This document shows, piece after piece, positions 1 through 8,735 of a DNA stretch of 64,000 nucleotides (the first letter of the stretch is position 1; every line of letters begins with the position of its first letter). Position numbers and translations under genes: made by a program. Source of the stretch: Selenomonadaceae bacterium (GTDB taxonomy: Bacteria > Bacillota > Negativicutes > Selenomonadales > Selenomonadaceae). The notes under the pieces are model-generated. The model was not told the origin of the DNA, did not search any database, and saw only the letters and a list, made by a program, of their open reading frames with translations. The stretch covers positions 1-64,000 of the forward strand of contig JAFWFO010000037.1 in assembly GCA_017515635.1 (NCBI GenBank). Direction: 5' to 3'.

Positions 1-8
1 ATCTCAAG

Positions 9-85
9 TGGTGGCGGCACACGGATTTGAACCGCGGACACAGCGGGTATGAACCGCTTGCTCTAGCCAACTGAGCTATGCCGCC
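9..85 (-). tRNA. tRNA-Met (CAT), elongator type
   Basis: Read on the minus strand this folds as a full cloverleaf starting GGCGGCATAGCTCAG and ending TGCCGCC-A-CCA, with the CCA encoded. The anticodon loop TTCATAC gives anticodon CAT. The 1-72 pair is G-C and the anticodon stem lacks the three G-C pairs of an initiator, so this is elongator Met. A lysidine-modified tRNA-Ile is the alternative. Confidence 0.93.
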
Positions 86-161
86 TGGAGCTGATGACCG
101 GGATTGAACCGGTGACCTTATCCTTACCAAGGATACGCTCTGCCGACTGAGCTACATCAGC
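86..161 (-). tRNA. tRNA-Thr (GGT)
   Basis: Minus-strand cloverleaf beginning GCTGATGTAGCTCAGTCGG, with anticodon loop TTGGTAA (anticodon GGT, Thr) and an encoded CCA end. It directly abuts the Met tRNA with no spacer, so the two are processed from one transcript. Confidence 0.95.
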
Positions 162-163
162 GT

Positions 164-239
<76 letters not shown>

Positions 240-275
240 GCTCACGTTAAGGACGCTTTGTCCATAACGGGGCAA

Positions 276-304
276 ATCCTAACACACAGATTTAATTCTG
301 TCAA
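276..304 (-). promoter_or_regulatory. sigma-70 type promoter of the tRNA operon
   Basis: On the minus strand TTGACA is followed by a 17-nt spacer and TAGGAT, close to consensus, about 35 bp upstream of the initiator tRNA. It would drive all three tRNAs toward the left edge of the window. Confidence 0.8.
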
Positions 305-349
305 GAAAAATTTTCAGCGGCGCGACGAATTCGATTCGGATTTTTAGAT

Positions 350-520
350 GTTACTTTTCTTTGCTTGCCCAAAGAAAAGTAACCAAAAGAAAAGGCACTC
401 CTGCGCGGAGAGCGAGGAATGAGTTATCGCGTTGAAATTGCGTTATCGAAAATCCATTTGGCCGACGGTATTTGCGTCACGCAAATGCGTCGGCAGAGGC
501 CGTCATCCATGACGGCCTCT
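350..520. repeat. dispersed three-hairpin repeat, left copy
   Basis: About 171 bp that recurs in inverted orientation at 60188-60360. It holds three perfect or near-perfect hairpins: 350-383 (stem GTTACTTTTCTTT, loop GCTTGCCC), 461-494 (two stacked stems, GCCGACG and ATTTGCG) and 495-520 (stem AGAGGCCGTCAT). Stem sequences differ between the copies but pairing is kept. It ends at the stop codon of the glycosyltransferase gene, and the last hairpin plus TTTT could terminate plus-strand transcription. No coding capacity is apparent. A MITE-like element or a structured RNA are both possible. Confidence 0.85.
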
Positions 521-521
521 T

Positions 522-3500
522 TTAAATTTTCGCGACGTTCAAAAGTTCTTCAAATTTTTGTTCGAGCAGGCGGGCATATTTCATCGGATCGAGCGTGGGC
601 GAATTGACGAACATTCCGCGTAAATTTTTATGCAACAAGTCAAGCGTCTCGGTGTCGCGGGCAAGTCCGACGGCGCGATTTATGTATTCGTCCGCCGAAT
701 CAACAGACAAGTCGCCCAAGCCGACGCTCGTCAAAATACTCAAGCCGAAGCGCGTACTGCGTCTTTCGCCGTGGAAATTTATGACGGGCACACCCATATA
801 AAGTGCGTCCAAAGTCGTCGCGCCGCCCACGTAAGGATAAGCGTCCAAAATTATGTCGAGCTTGCTTATTGCGCGGAAATAATCAGGCACGGCTGGACGG
901 AAAATAATTTGCTCCATGTCGAAGCCGATTGCCTTCATGCGCCGATAAACTTCGTCGACAATGCGATTGCTGATAAATACCTGCGCACGCATCAACAATT
1001 TTGAATTGGGCACGCGGGCAAGAATTTCTTTCCAAACGGCAAGAATGTCGTCGTTAATTTTCGAGTAGCGGCAAATCGTCCCGAACGTCACATAACCGTT
1101 TTTGACGCAAGGCGCGCCGTCAGAGGCGGGCACATCTCCGCGTTGAGCACACGAATATTGCGCGGGAATGTACAGAAGTTTTTCGCTGAAAAATTTTTCG
1201 TGCATACCGGGCGGGTCGACAATTTCATCCGTGACGAAATAATCAATCGTCTTTGATCCCGTTGTCGACATGTAACCGAGTCCCGAAATTTGCACGGGCG
1301 CGGGACGATACGCCAAAGCCTGCAACGCATTGCCGCCGGTGTGACCCGCCAAATCAAAGGTAATGTCAATTCCGTCGTCGTGAATTTTTTTCGCCAGCTC
1401 CTCGGCGTCAAGTTTGCTCACGTCAACGAAATGTTCCACGCCGCGCCGATAAAGTTCCGTGTATTGGTCGCGGGTTTTGCTGCGGCTGTAACAGAAAATC
1501 TCGAATTTGTTGCGGTCGTGGCAAATCACGAATCCGAAAGTCACTGCAAACATCGCGTGCTTGCGGAAGTCGCCAGAAATGTAACCGATTTTGATTCGTC
1601 CGCCGCGCTTGCGATAAGTCGCGAAAGGTTTAATCCCGTCCAAAAGATTTTGATAGTCGAAATGAAACGCCGCCATTTCTTCGCTTGAAATGTCCAGAAA
1701 GTGCAAGTTCAACAAAATCGCGTCGTAAAATTCAAGTTGCTTTTCCAAAGTTTCCGCCAGCTCGAACGCCCGTTGCAAATTTTCAATGCCCTCGACGTAA
1801 TGCCCGTTGAGGTTCGCGAATTTCGCCAACTTCGCATGATATTCCGCGACAAGTGACGGAGCCAAATTTTTGCCGCGATTTTTCGGCGGATAACAAAATT
1901 CAATCGCCTTGCGCATGATGTCATAAGCACCTTTGCTGTCATCAGTCATGAAGCGGCGGTCGGCAATCGTCAAATAAAGTTGCGCGTCACGAACGGCGTC
2001 GCATTTTTCGGCAAGTTCGGCGAAATAAAGCGTGCGTTTGAAATCGAATCGGCTGGGAAATTTGCTGCCGGCGGGAGTCTCCAACTTAACGTAACTTATT
2101 GCCCGTTGATAATATTCGCGGGCAAGTTTTTCGGTAATCGGCGCGGGCTCTTGCGGGAAGTCGGGCAACGGTTGACCTTGCGTCCACGCGGCGAAAATTT
2201 TTTGGTAAGCCAACTCCATTTCGCCCATGTAAATCGCGTCGTTCATTACGGGCGAAACTTCCAGCTTGCGGCGAATTGTCAAATGATATTCGCGAAGACG
2301 CGGCAAATCGTTGGCAAGTTCAACGGCTTTTTGAACGTATTCATCGGGCGTAAACGCGCAAAGTTCGGCAAGTCCCGCGTTCGTCAGCAACGAATAACCG
2401 AAACGCGAATTGTGTCGCTCGCCGACCAAAGTAATGACGGGCACGCCCATGTAAAGCGCGTCGCAAGTCGTGCCGCCGCCGGGGTAAGGGAACGTGTCAA
2501 GCGCAATGTCGACCTGCTCATATTTGCGAACGTAATCAATTTCGTCCGGCTCGAAGTCCACGCGCTCAACGTCAAGTCCCGCGTCAATCATTCGTTGACG
2601 AACAAGTTCAAGACCGCAATTCGGGCGAAACGTTCGACTTTTCAGCAACAGGCGCGAATTCGGCACGGCGTCCAAAATTTTCGCCCAAAGTTTCAACATT
2701 TCGTCGGTGACTTTCGCGAAGCCGTTAAAACTTCCGAACGTCACGAAATTTTTTTTCGCAACGGGCGCGGGCGTCGTCATGAATGGGAAATCGTGCCACG
2801 TGTAGCAAAAATGGCTGTGTTGCAGGCGCAGAATTTTTTCGGTGAAAAATTTTTCGTTCAGCCCTTCGGGGTCTGTGAACTTGTCCGCGATGAAATAATC
2901 AACCGCGTCAAGTCCCGTCGAATCGAAATATCCGATGCCCGAAATTTGAATCGGCGCGGGTTTGTACGCCAAAACCGCAAGCGAATTGTTCGCGGTGTGT
3001 CCCGCCAAATCAACCAGAATATCAATTTCGTCGCGGAAAATTTTTTCGGCAACTTCGCGGGCGGGCTTGTCCAAAATGTCGCGGAAGCCGTCAACGTTCG
3101 ATTTAAATTGCTCGGTAATTTTATCCGCCGTATTGTTCGCGTAAATGTAAACTTCAAAGCGCGTGCGGTCGTAGCTCTTGAAAAAATGTGCGCTGAAAAA
3201 TGCGACGACATGAAATCGCACGTCCGGCGAAATGTAACCGACGCGAATTTTTTTATGGCGGGCGTGACGTTTCGGCTCGTGTTTGTAACGGGGAATCTGC
3301 GCGAAAAATTTGTTAAAGCCGCAAGTCTCCGCGAAAAGTTTTTCCCGCGTGACATTGATGTTGTGCAGGTTGAACAAAAAATTGTCGTACTCGTCAAGCT
3401 GAATTCGTTTTGCCTGCTCAAGTTGCGGCGAATTTTTCAGCGGGCTTAAATCTAATTTCGCGTTGATCTCGTAATGCTCAACGGCCTTTTGCGCCTCGCC

Positions 3501-3929
3501 GACGAAACGATAAGCCTGCCCCAAAATGTTATGAATCAACATTCGCGTTATAAAATCCGCGCCATCCAAATTCAAAGCACGTTCGCCGAATTCGATACAC
3601 CCGCGCAGATTTTTCGCAAGGCGACACGCGCACGCCCGCAAATACAAGCGATACGGCGAAGGCGGGAAATTTTTTTCCAGATAATCGACGGCAAGATTCG
3701 CCTCGTCAGCCATTTCGTAATCGAGATACAGCGACGCAACTTTTTCGACGGGCGCAGGTTCGTCCGGTTTGAGCGCGAAAATTTTTTCAGCCGTCCGAAG
3801 AATTTTTTCTTTGTCGTGAAACAGTTCGCGGCACTTAATTAATTCTTCGGTCAATGACGCGACAGTTTCGACGGTTTCAACAGGTTTGACTTGCGGTCGT
3901 TCATTTTTTTTGATTTTGCGTTTCGCCAC
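522..3929 (-). CDS. TPR protein with two tandem OGT-like (GT41) glycosyltransferase domains
   Basis: About 1135 residues. An N-terminal TPR-like helical region (roughly residues 25-190) is followed by two complete SPINDLY/OGT-type catalytic modules, about residues 225-600 and 770-1130. Each module has the family landmarks: GYISPDVRFH and GYISGDFRKH (catalytic His), DLAGHT, FAKV and YSKI (the Lys contacting UDP), and PYPGGGTT / PYVGGATT followed by the ER-H/R-SRFG motif. Known OGT-like enzymes transfer a sugar from a UDP donor to Ser/Thr of proteins, and bacterial ones often act on flagellin or surface proteins. The target here is unknown. The start is uncertain: a GTG at 3938 sits 1 nt after GGGAG, so the GTG at 3929, 10 nt after it, is preferred. 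Two active modules in one chain is unusual. Confidence 0.87.
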   Translation of the reverse strand: MAKRKIKKNERPQVKPVETVETVASLTEELIKCRELFHDKEKILRTAEKIFALKPDEPAPVEKVASLYLDYEMADEANLAVDYLEKNFPPSPYRLYLRACACRLAKNLRGCIEFGERALNLDGADFITRMLIHNILGQAYRFVGEAQKAVEHYEINAKLDLSPLKNSPQLEQAKRIQLDEYDNFLFNLHNINVTREKLFAETCGFNKFFAQIPRYKHEPKRHARHKKIRVGYISPDVRFHVVAFFSAHFFKSYDRTRFEVYIYANNTADKITEQFKSNVDGFRDILDKPAREVAEKIFRDEIDILVDLAGHTANNSLAVLAYKPAPIQISGIGYFDSTGLDAVDYFIADKFTDPEGLNEKFFTEKILRLQHSHFCYTWHDFPFMTTPAPVAKKNFVTFGSFNGFAKVTDEMLKLWAKILDAVPNSRLLLKSRTFRPNCGLELVRQRMIDAGLDVERVDFEPDEIDYVRKYEQVDIALDTFPYPGGGTTCDALYMGVPVITLVGERHNSRFGYSLLTNAGLAELCAFTPDEYVQKAVELANDLPRLREYHLTIRRKLEVSPVMNDAIYMGEMELAYQKIFAAWTQGQPLPDFPQEPAPITEKLAREYYQRAISYVKLETPAGSKFPSRFDFKRTLYFAELAEKCDAVRDAQLYLTIADRRFMTDDSKGAYDIMRKAIEFCYPPKNRGKNLAPSLVAEYHAKLAKFANLNGHYVEGIENLQRAFELAETLEKQLEFYDAILLNLHFLDISSEEMAAFHFDYQNLLDGIKPFATYRKRGGRIKIGYISGDFRKHAMFAVTFGFVICHDRNKFEIFCYSRSKTRDQYTELYRRGVEHFVDVSKLDAEELAKKIHDDGIDITFDLAGHTGGNALQALAYRPAPVQISGLGYMSTTGSKTIDYFVTDEIVDPPGMHEKFFSEKLLYIPAQYSCAQRGDVPASDGAPCVKNGYVTFGTICRYSKINDDILAVWKEILARVPNSKLLMRAQVFISNRIVDEVYRRMKAIGFDMEQIIFRPAVPDYFRAISKLDIILDAYPYVGGATTLDALYMGVPVINFHGERRSTRFGLSILTSVGLGDLSVDSADEYINRAVGLARDTETLDLLHKNLRGMFVNSPTLDPMKYARLLEQKFEELLNVAKI

Positions 3930-3973
3930 GCAGTTCACGCTCCCAAAAATTTTCCGTCATTGTACAACGCACA

Positions 3974-4015
3974 ACAAAAAAATTCCACAGCCATACAGAC
4001 CGTGGAAATTTTTTT
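3974..4015. terminator. bidirectional intrinsic terminator
   Basis: Stem TTCCAC/GTGGAA (3983-3988 with 4002-4007), flanked by a run of A on one side and T on the other. On the minus strand it lies just after the symporter stop codon. Confidence 0.6.
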
Positions 4016-4028
4016 AGGCGGGACGAAA

Positions 4029-5411
4029 TTATTTTCCCTTCGAAACGAATTCCTTTTGATAGTCGAAGCACTCGTTGGCAATGTCTTTGTTGAGAATCAC
4101 CAAGCACAGCAAGTTAGGAATTGCCATCAAGCCGTTCATTGTGTCGGAAAAATTCCAGACAACGTCAAGCGTTTGCGTCGCGCCGATGAAAGTTATCAAG
4201 CTGAAAACAATTCGATAGCCGATAATGACTGCGCGGTTGCTCACAAGATATTCAAGCGATTTTTCGCCGTAATATTCCCAACCGAGAATCGTCGAGTAAG
4301 CGAACAGAGCCAACGCAATCGAGACGATATATTTCGCGCCTTCGCCGTAAACCGTGCTGAATGCCAAAATCGTCAGCGGTGCGCCGGAAATCAATTTGCC
4401 GGTTTCGGGGTCGACGGAGCCGAGCACGCCGGAGCTTGCGATAACCAAGCCCGTCAAAAAGCAGATAATCATTGTGTCGAAGAAAGTTCCCGTCATGTTG
4501 ACGTAACCTTGTTGCGACGCATGTTCGGTGCGAGCCGCCGCCGCCGCAATCGGAGCCGAGCCGAGTCCCGCTTCGTTCGAGAAGACGCCGCGAGCCACGC
4601 CCCAGCGCATTGCCGTCAACATGCTTGCGATAATCGAGCCGCCGACGCCGCCCGCAACCGCGTCAACCGAAAATGCCATTTGGAACATCACGGCAAGACC
4701 TGAAGGAACGTTTTCAAAATTTTTGATGACAATTATCACGGTGAACAAAATATAAAAGAACGCCATTGAAGGCACGATGAAACTTGAAACTTTGCCGATT
4801 GAGTGCACGCCGCGAATCAAAACTGCCAACGAACAGACAACCAAAATTATTCCCGTGACTTCGTTTGACCAGCCGAAACTTGAATTGAAAGCCGAGCTGA
4901 TTGAATTTGCCTGCGTCATGTTTCCGATACCGAACGACGCGCAGACTGCGAAAATTGCGAAGGCCGCCGCCATAAATTTGCCGAAACTGCCGCCGATGCC
5001 GTTTTTCATTGCGTACATGGGGCCGCCCGCCATTTCGCCGACGGAATTCGTTTCGCGATATTTGACCGCCAAAACAGATTCGGCGTATTTCGTCGACAAG
5101 CCGAACGCCGCAGAAATCCACATCCAAACAATCGCGCCGGGGCCGCCGAGTACCATTGCCGTTGCAACGCCGACGATATTACCCGTGCCGACAGTCGCCG
5201 ACAGTGCCGTCATGAGCGATTGGAACGGTGACAAGTCGCCTTGCTTTTCCGTCTTGTGGTGCATAATCATTTTGATGGCGTACCAAAGATTAATCCACGG
5301 CAAGAATTTTAAACGAACCGTCAGGAAAATGCCCGTGCCGACGAGGAACGCCAACATTATCGGCCCCCAGACAAAATCGTTTATGTCGTTCAAGAGTTGC
5401 GATAAATCCAT
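4029..5411 (-). CDS. sodium:alanine (AGCS family) symporter
   Basis: 460 residues, polytopic, taking up alanine or glycine with sodium across the inner membrane. Family signatures include GTGNIVGVATAM near residue 80, PGAIVWMWISAAFGLSTKYAE, and SNEAGLGSAPIAAAAA in the middle. The start is ATG at 5411 (MDLSQLLNDINDFVWGP), which has GGGAGG 8-13 nt upstream. The reading frame continues upstream without a ribosome site into the tnpB 3' flank and that part is not coding. A terminator follows. The inserted tnpB element lies immediately upstream and may have replaced or altered the native promoter. Confidence 0.93.
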   Translation of the reverse strand: MDLSQLLNDINDFVWGPIMLAFLVGTGIFLTVRLKFLPWINLWYAIKMIMHHKTEKQGDLSPFQSLMTALSATVGTGNIVGVATAMVLGGPGAIVWMWISAAFGLSTKYAESVLAVKYRETNSVGEMAGGPMYAMKNGIGGSFGKFMAAAFAIFAVCASFGIGNMTQANSISSAFNSSFGWSNEVTGIILVVCSLAVLIRGVHSIGKVSSFIVPSMAFFYILFTVIIVIKNFENVPSGLAVMFQMAFSVDAVAGGVGGSIIASMLTAMRWGVARGVFSNEAGLGSAPIAAAAARTEHASQQGYVNMTGTFFDTMIICFLTGLVIASSGVLGSVDPETGKLISGAPLTILAFSTVYGEGAKYIVSIALALFAYSTILGWEYYGEKSLEYLVSNRAVIIGYRIVFSLITFIGATQTLDVVWNFSDTMNGLMAIPNLLCLVILNKDIANECFDYQKEFVSKGK

Positions 5412-5439
5412 GAAAAAAAATCCCTCCCGAAAAAAAACA

Positions 5440-5529
5440 TTGACAAACTCCCCACGATGAATCCGTGCTATCACATGTTCAATTTGACAAACTCCCAACA
5501 AAAAGGATTGTGCTATCAACAACACTTGC
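5440..5529. repeat. two tandem 45-bp repeats downstream of tnpB
   Basis: TTGACAAACTCCC, then 12-13 variable bases, then GTGCTATC occurs twice with a 45-bp period (5440-5472 and 5484-5517). The copies lie between the tnpB stop and the symporter ribosome site. They may be a duplicated right end of the insertion element; the variable bases sit where a guide would be. Confidence 0.7.
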
Positions 5530-5600
5530 CCAAAACTTCGGGTCTTACGATGTCTCCTGCAAGGGTCGTTGCCCCAACCCTTCTTGCAAAATGTTTATCG
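5470..5600 (-). ncRNA. possible omega (reRNA) guide RNA region of tnpB
   Basis: TnpB nucleases are guided by an RNA made from the 3' end of tnpB plus the element's right end. Here the sequence after the tnpB stop contains a short hairpin (GACCC-GAAGTTTT-GGGC) typical of such scaffolds. The limits are a guess; no alignment was possible. Confidence 0.35.
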
Positions 5601-6660
5601 CGGCGTTTCGGTCTCGGTCATATTTCGCGCCGCATTTCGGATAAATCCATTGCCGAATTTTTAAATCTTTGACTTGCAAATTCTTTTCGCCACAATGCGA
5701 ACACAGCTGACTTGACGCGAAAAATCGCCCGACTTCTGCGACAAGTGTCCCGAACTTGCTTGCTTCGTATTTCAATGTTTTTACGAAGTCACTAAACGCC
5801 AAATCACCAATCTTGCGACCGTAAAGCCGTTGCATTGCTTTTACGTTTAAATCTTCAATGCAGATTGTGTCGTATTCAAGGCAAAGTCTTCGCGCAAGTT
5901 TAAAATGGAAGTCGTGACGCTGATTCGTCGCTTTCTTGTGGAGCCGCGCAAGTTTCAAGCGTGCCCGTCGCCTGTTGTTTGAAGCTTTTCGTTTGTGTGA
6001 AAGTTCTCGTGACGCTTGGGCTATCAACTTTGAATTATTCGCGAAAAACAGCGGGCTTGTCACGTCATTGCCGTCCGACGCCGTCAAAAAAGTCTTTAAT
6101 CCGAAATCAAAACCGACGCTCTTACCCGTTCGCGTTTCAACTTCAAAATTTTTGGCGTCCGTCACGATGTAAACATAAATGTCGCCCAAACTGTCGCGCT
6201 TGATTGTCACCGTCTTAACTTTGCCGCTGATTCTTCGCGACTGAAAAAATCTGTAGCTCTGCCCGTTAACCGTCAAAATGTGATTGTCTTCGTCGAGTTT
6301 CCAGCCGGTCTGTTTGAGCGTGAACGATTTATATTTTTTCACGCGCTTGAATTTCGGCGGCGAACAACGAACTTTGCGCTTAAGATTGCCGAAAAACAAT
6401 TCAAATGCCTTGTTGATTCTTTCGGCGACATCTTGCACTGCTTGCGAACCGTATTCAAGCAAGTAACCGAACTTTGACAATTTCTTGAGCCTGGTTAAAT
6501 GCTTTTTGAGTTTGTTTTGGTTCAAGAATTTGCCGAACAATTTGTAGTAACGTTTGTGGAGAGCAATGCAATGATTGTAAGTCAAACCCGCCGCATTGAT
6601 TTGCCTGTGCAGTTTGACGTTATGCTCGGATTTGTAAAGTTTGTAGCAGAAAGTTTTCAT
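5545..6660 (-). CDS. tnpB: TnpB, RNA-guided nuclease of an IS200/IS605-type element, damaged zinc ribbon
   Basis: 371 residues. RuvC motif I is GFDFGLKTF (about residue 190), motif II is CIEDLNVKAM and motif III is DRDRNAAINIL. The zinc ribbon begins CSHCG, but its second half reads WIYPKCG where the family has W-x-C-P-x-C-G, so one zinc-binding Cys is Tyr through a single base change. No tnpA (Y1 transposase) is next to it, so mobilisation would need one in trans. The start is ATG at 6660 behind GGAGGTGA; an upstream in-frame start lacks a ribosome site. Family role: RNA-guided DNA cutting that helps retain the element. Function is doubtful given the Cys loss. Confidence 0.9.
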   Translation of the reverse strand: MKTFCYKLYKSEHNVKLHRQINAAGLTYNHCIALHKRYYKLFGKFLNQNKLKKHLTRLKKLSKFGYLLEYGSQAVQDVAERINKAFELFFGNLKRKVRCSPPKFKRVKKYKSFTLKQTGWKLDEDNHILTVNGQSYRFFQSRRISGKVKTVTIKRDSLGDIYVYIVTDAKNFEVETRTGKSVGFDFGLKTFLTASDGNDVTSPLFFANNSKLIAQASRELSHKRKASNNRRRARLKLARLHKKATNQRHDFHFKLARRLCLEYDTICIEDLNVKAMQRLYGRKIGDLAFSDFVKTLKYEASKFGTLVAEVGRFFASSQLCSHCGEKNLQVKDLKIRQWIYPKCGAKYDRDRNAAINILQEGLGQRPLQETS

Positions 6661-6703
6661 TGCTCTCACCTCCGTCACCATTTAAGCTCTAAGCTTTTAG
6701 AGG

Positions 6704-8632
6704 TCAGAACATACCGCCTACCGAGAAATGGAATCTGCCGCCCTGTGAGCCGCGCCCGTAATCCAAACGCAAGGGACCCATCGGCGTATTCAGCGCAACA
6801 CCGATACCGATACTGCCTTTGATATTTTTCGGCAAAAAGCCTGAATTCCAAGTGCCGCCCCAGTCGGTGAAAAACGCGCCTTGAATTTTTTTCATGAGCG
6901 GGAAACGATATTCAATCGAGCCTAAAAACATTCTGTCGCCGCGGAATTGGTCGTCACGATAGCCGCGCAGTGAACCTTGTCCGCCCAAACGGAATTGGTT
7001 GAACTCTGTCAATTCGCCGTGCCCGAAGCCGTAGCCCGCACGCATTGCCCAAGTCTGTTCGTGGTCGCCGGCTTTCCTGTAAAATTCGTGGTTAATCGAA
7101 AGTTTTTGGAACTTGAAATCGCCGCCCCACAATCCGCCTGCTTCAAGCGTGAGTCTGACATTATTGCCCTCGGTCGGGGAGTAGATGTTATCGCGGGTGT
7201 CGGTGACGTGTTCAAAAATCAAACTGCGCGTCAAGCCGAAATTTTTCTTGCGCCACTTATCGTATTCGCCTGTGGAACGGTCGCCCGCGTCGCCGCTTGA
7301 AACGTGACGGAGGTATCTGTCTTTGCGGCTGCGAATCGTGAAATAGTTCGTGGAATATTCGCTGACGGGTCTGCTTATGGTAATTTCGCCGCCGGAATAT
7401 TTGCGCATGTATTCTTCCAAAAAATCGCCTGAAGAGTTGTAATCGTTGAAAGCGTAAGCGCGGTTGTACAGCTGGAATTTTATGCCCGTTTCGTGACGGT
7501 CGAGCCAAGGTTTGTAATAGGTGAACGTATAACCTTGAGCGTCATTTTCGTCGCCGCTGCGTTCGTATGTTACGCTGATTGTTTCGCCCAGTCCGCGAAA
7601 GTTTGTGTCGCTGAGAGAAACCATACCGACAATGCCGTCGCTTGTGGAGTAGCCCGCGCCGATACCGAAAGTGCCCGTGCGTTTTTCTTTAACGTCAATT
7701 TCCATGATAACGGCGTTCGGCTCCACGCCGGGCGTCATCTTGACGTTGACATCTTCAAAAAAGCCGAGATTGTAAACGCGTTGCATTGAACGGCGGGCAA
7801 GTTTTGCGTTAAACGGCGTGCCGACTTCCTGACGCATTTCGCGCAAAATAACTTTGTCTTTGGTCTTCTTATTGCCTTTGACGGCGTAACCTTCCAAAAT
7901 GCCTTCGTTGATTTTCAGCGTAAGGACACCGTCGTTGTCAATGTTCATGTCGGTGACTTTCATGAGGATAAAGCCTTCGCGCTTGTAGTCCTCTTGAATT
8001 GCGGCAATGTTGTCGTGCAAAGTGTTGCTATTCAAAATTTCGCCGCGCTTGACAGTCATCATCTCGTCGAGTTCTTCTTTGGTGTAAAGCGTGTTGCCCG
8101 TGAAGACGACATCTTTCAAGACGGGATTTTCCAGCACGTGGAAAGTGATAATGACGCCTTCGGGCACGACTTCAAACGTTTGATAGGCTTCGTAAAAATA
8201 GCCCGTGTTGATAAGCGCGTTTCTGTCGCGAAGAGCCGCCGCGCCGCTGAATGTGTCGCCGACATTTTCCAAAACCGCCGCCCGAACGGTCGGAGCAGTT
8301 ACGGAACTTGCCCCCTCGTATTCAATGTCGACAATCGTCTTGCCTTCAAACTGTTTCATGTAGTCGAGCAAAGTTTCCGGCACCTGCGAACGATACGGCT
8401 CGTCTGCGGTTTTTTGCGACGGATCAATCGTCGCGGATTCGTCGTTGGGGTTCTTTGTGTCAATCGTCGGTTTTTCAACGGGCACGGGTTCCGTCGATTC
8501 TTTTATTTCGGGATCAGTGACTTTGACGGGTTCGGGTGCCGCTGAAGTCGGCGCAAAACCGAATATTAACGGCAACGCCATCGCCGCGACAAGTGCCGAG
8601 CGTTTTCGGCGCGAAAATTTTTTTACTTTCAA
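6704..8632 (-). CDS. bamA: BamA/Omp85 outer-membrane protein assembly factor
   Basis: 642 residues. A basic N-terminus and hydrophobic stretch form a signal peptide (ALVAAMALPLIFGFAPTSAA). A Pro/Glu-rich spacer follows, then three POTRA-like repeats (about residues 95-170, 171-248 and 249-325), then a 16-strand barrel domain. The barrel carries the conserved LRGYRDDQFRG loop motif and ends in a C-terminal Phe, the usual barrel signature. It inserts beta-barrel proteins into the outer membrane. The start is TTG at 8632 behind GAGGAGG. It is last in a large minus-strand envelope cluster with tamB and tolC upstream, the arrangement expected in Negativicutes. Confidence 0.95.
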   Translation of the reverse strand: MKVKKFSRRKRSALVAAMALPLIFGFAPTSAAPEPVKVTDPEIKESTEPVPVEKPTIDTKNPNDESATIDPSQKTADEPYRSQVPETLLDYMKQFEGKTIVDIEYEGASSVTAPTVRAAVLENVGDTFSGAAALRDRNALINTGYFYEAYQTFEVVPEGVIITFHVLENPVLKDVVFTGNTLYTKEELDEMMTVKRGEILNSNTLHDNIAAIQEDYKREGFILMKVTDMNIDNDGVLTLKINEGILEGYAVKGNKKTKDKVILREMRQEVGTPFNAKLARRSMQRVYNLGFFEDVNVKMTPGVEPNAVIMEIDVKEKRTGTFGIGAGYSTSDGIVGMVSLSDTNFRGLGETISVTYERSGDENDAQGYTFTYYKPWLDRHETGIKFQLYNRAYAFNDYNSSGDFLEEYMRKYSGGEITISRPVSEYSTNYFTIRSRKDRYLRHVSSGDAGDRSTGEYDKWRKKNFGLTRSLIFEHVTDTRDNIYSPTEGNNVRLTLEAGGLWGGDFKFQKLSINHEFYRKAGDHEQTWAMRAGYGFGHGELTEFNQFRLGGQGSLRGYRDDQFRGDRMFLGSIEYRFPLMKKIQGAFFTDWGGTWNSGFLPKNIKGSIGIGVALNTPMGPLRLDYGRGSQGGRFHFSVGGMF

Positions 8633-8644
8633 AAGTAATCCTCC

Positions 8645-8735
8645 TCTATAGGAGTTAGGAATTAGGAATTAGGAGTTAGGAGTTAAAATCACAATTTCAA
8701 AACTCCTAACTTCAAACTTCAAACTTCAAACTCCT
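8645..8735. repeat. heptamer-type tandem repeats forming a long imperfect hairpin
   Basis: One arm is built of AGTTAGG/AATTAGG heptads and the other of CTCCTAA and CTTCAAA heptads, so the whole can pair imperfectly. It lies between tamB and bamA. Related arrays sit at other operon junctions in this window. Confidence 0.75.

Larger units (their letters stand above)
5440..6703 (-). mobile_element. IS200/IS605-like tnpB-only insertion (approximate limits)
   Basis: A single tnpB with its 3' non-coding tail sits between the end of bamA and the start of the symporter gene. The left end is very short and holds a small hairpin (CTCTAA/TTAGAG near 6690). This family makes no target-site duplications, so the exact ends cannot be fixed by eye. 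Confidence 0.55.

Noticed and set aside
1980..3449. 489-codon open frame on the plus strand opposite the glycosyltransferase gene
   Set aside because: Antisense shadow of a gene with strong family motifs; composition (many Arg, Phe, Asn) is typical of a complementary frame and no ribosome site is present.
5440..5529. Two-repeat CRISPR-like locus
   Set aside because: Conserved blocks are 13 and 8 bp with 12-13 variable bases, far from CRISPR repeat/spacer sizes, and no cas gene is nearby.
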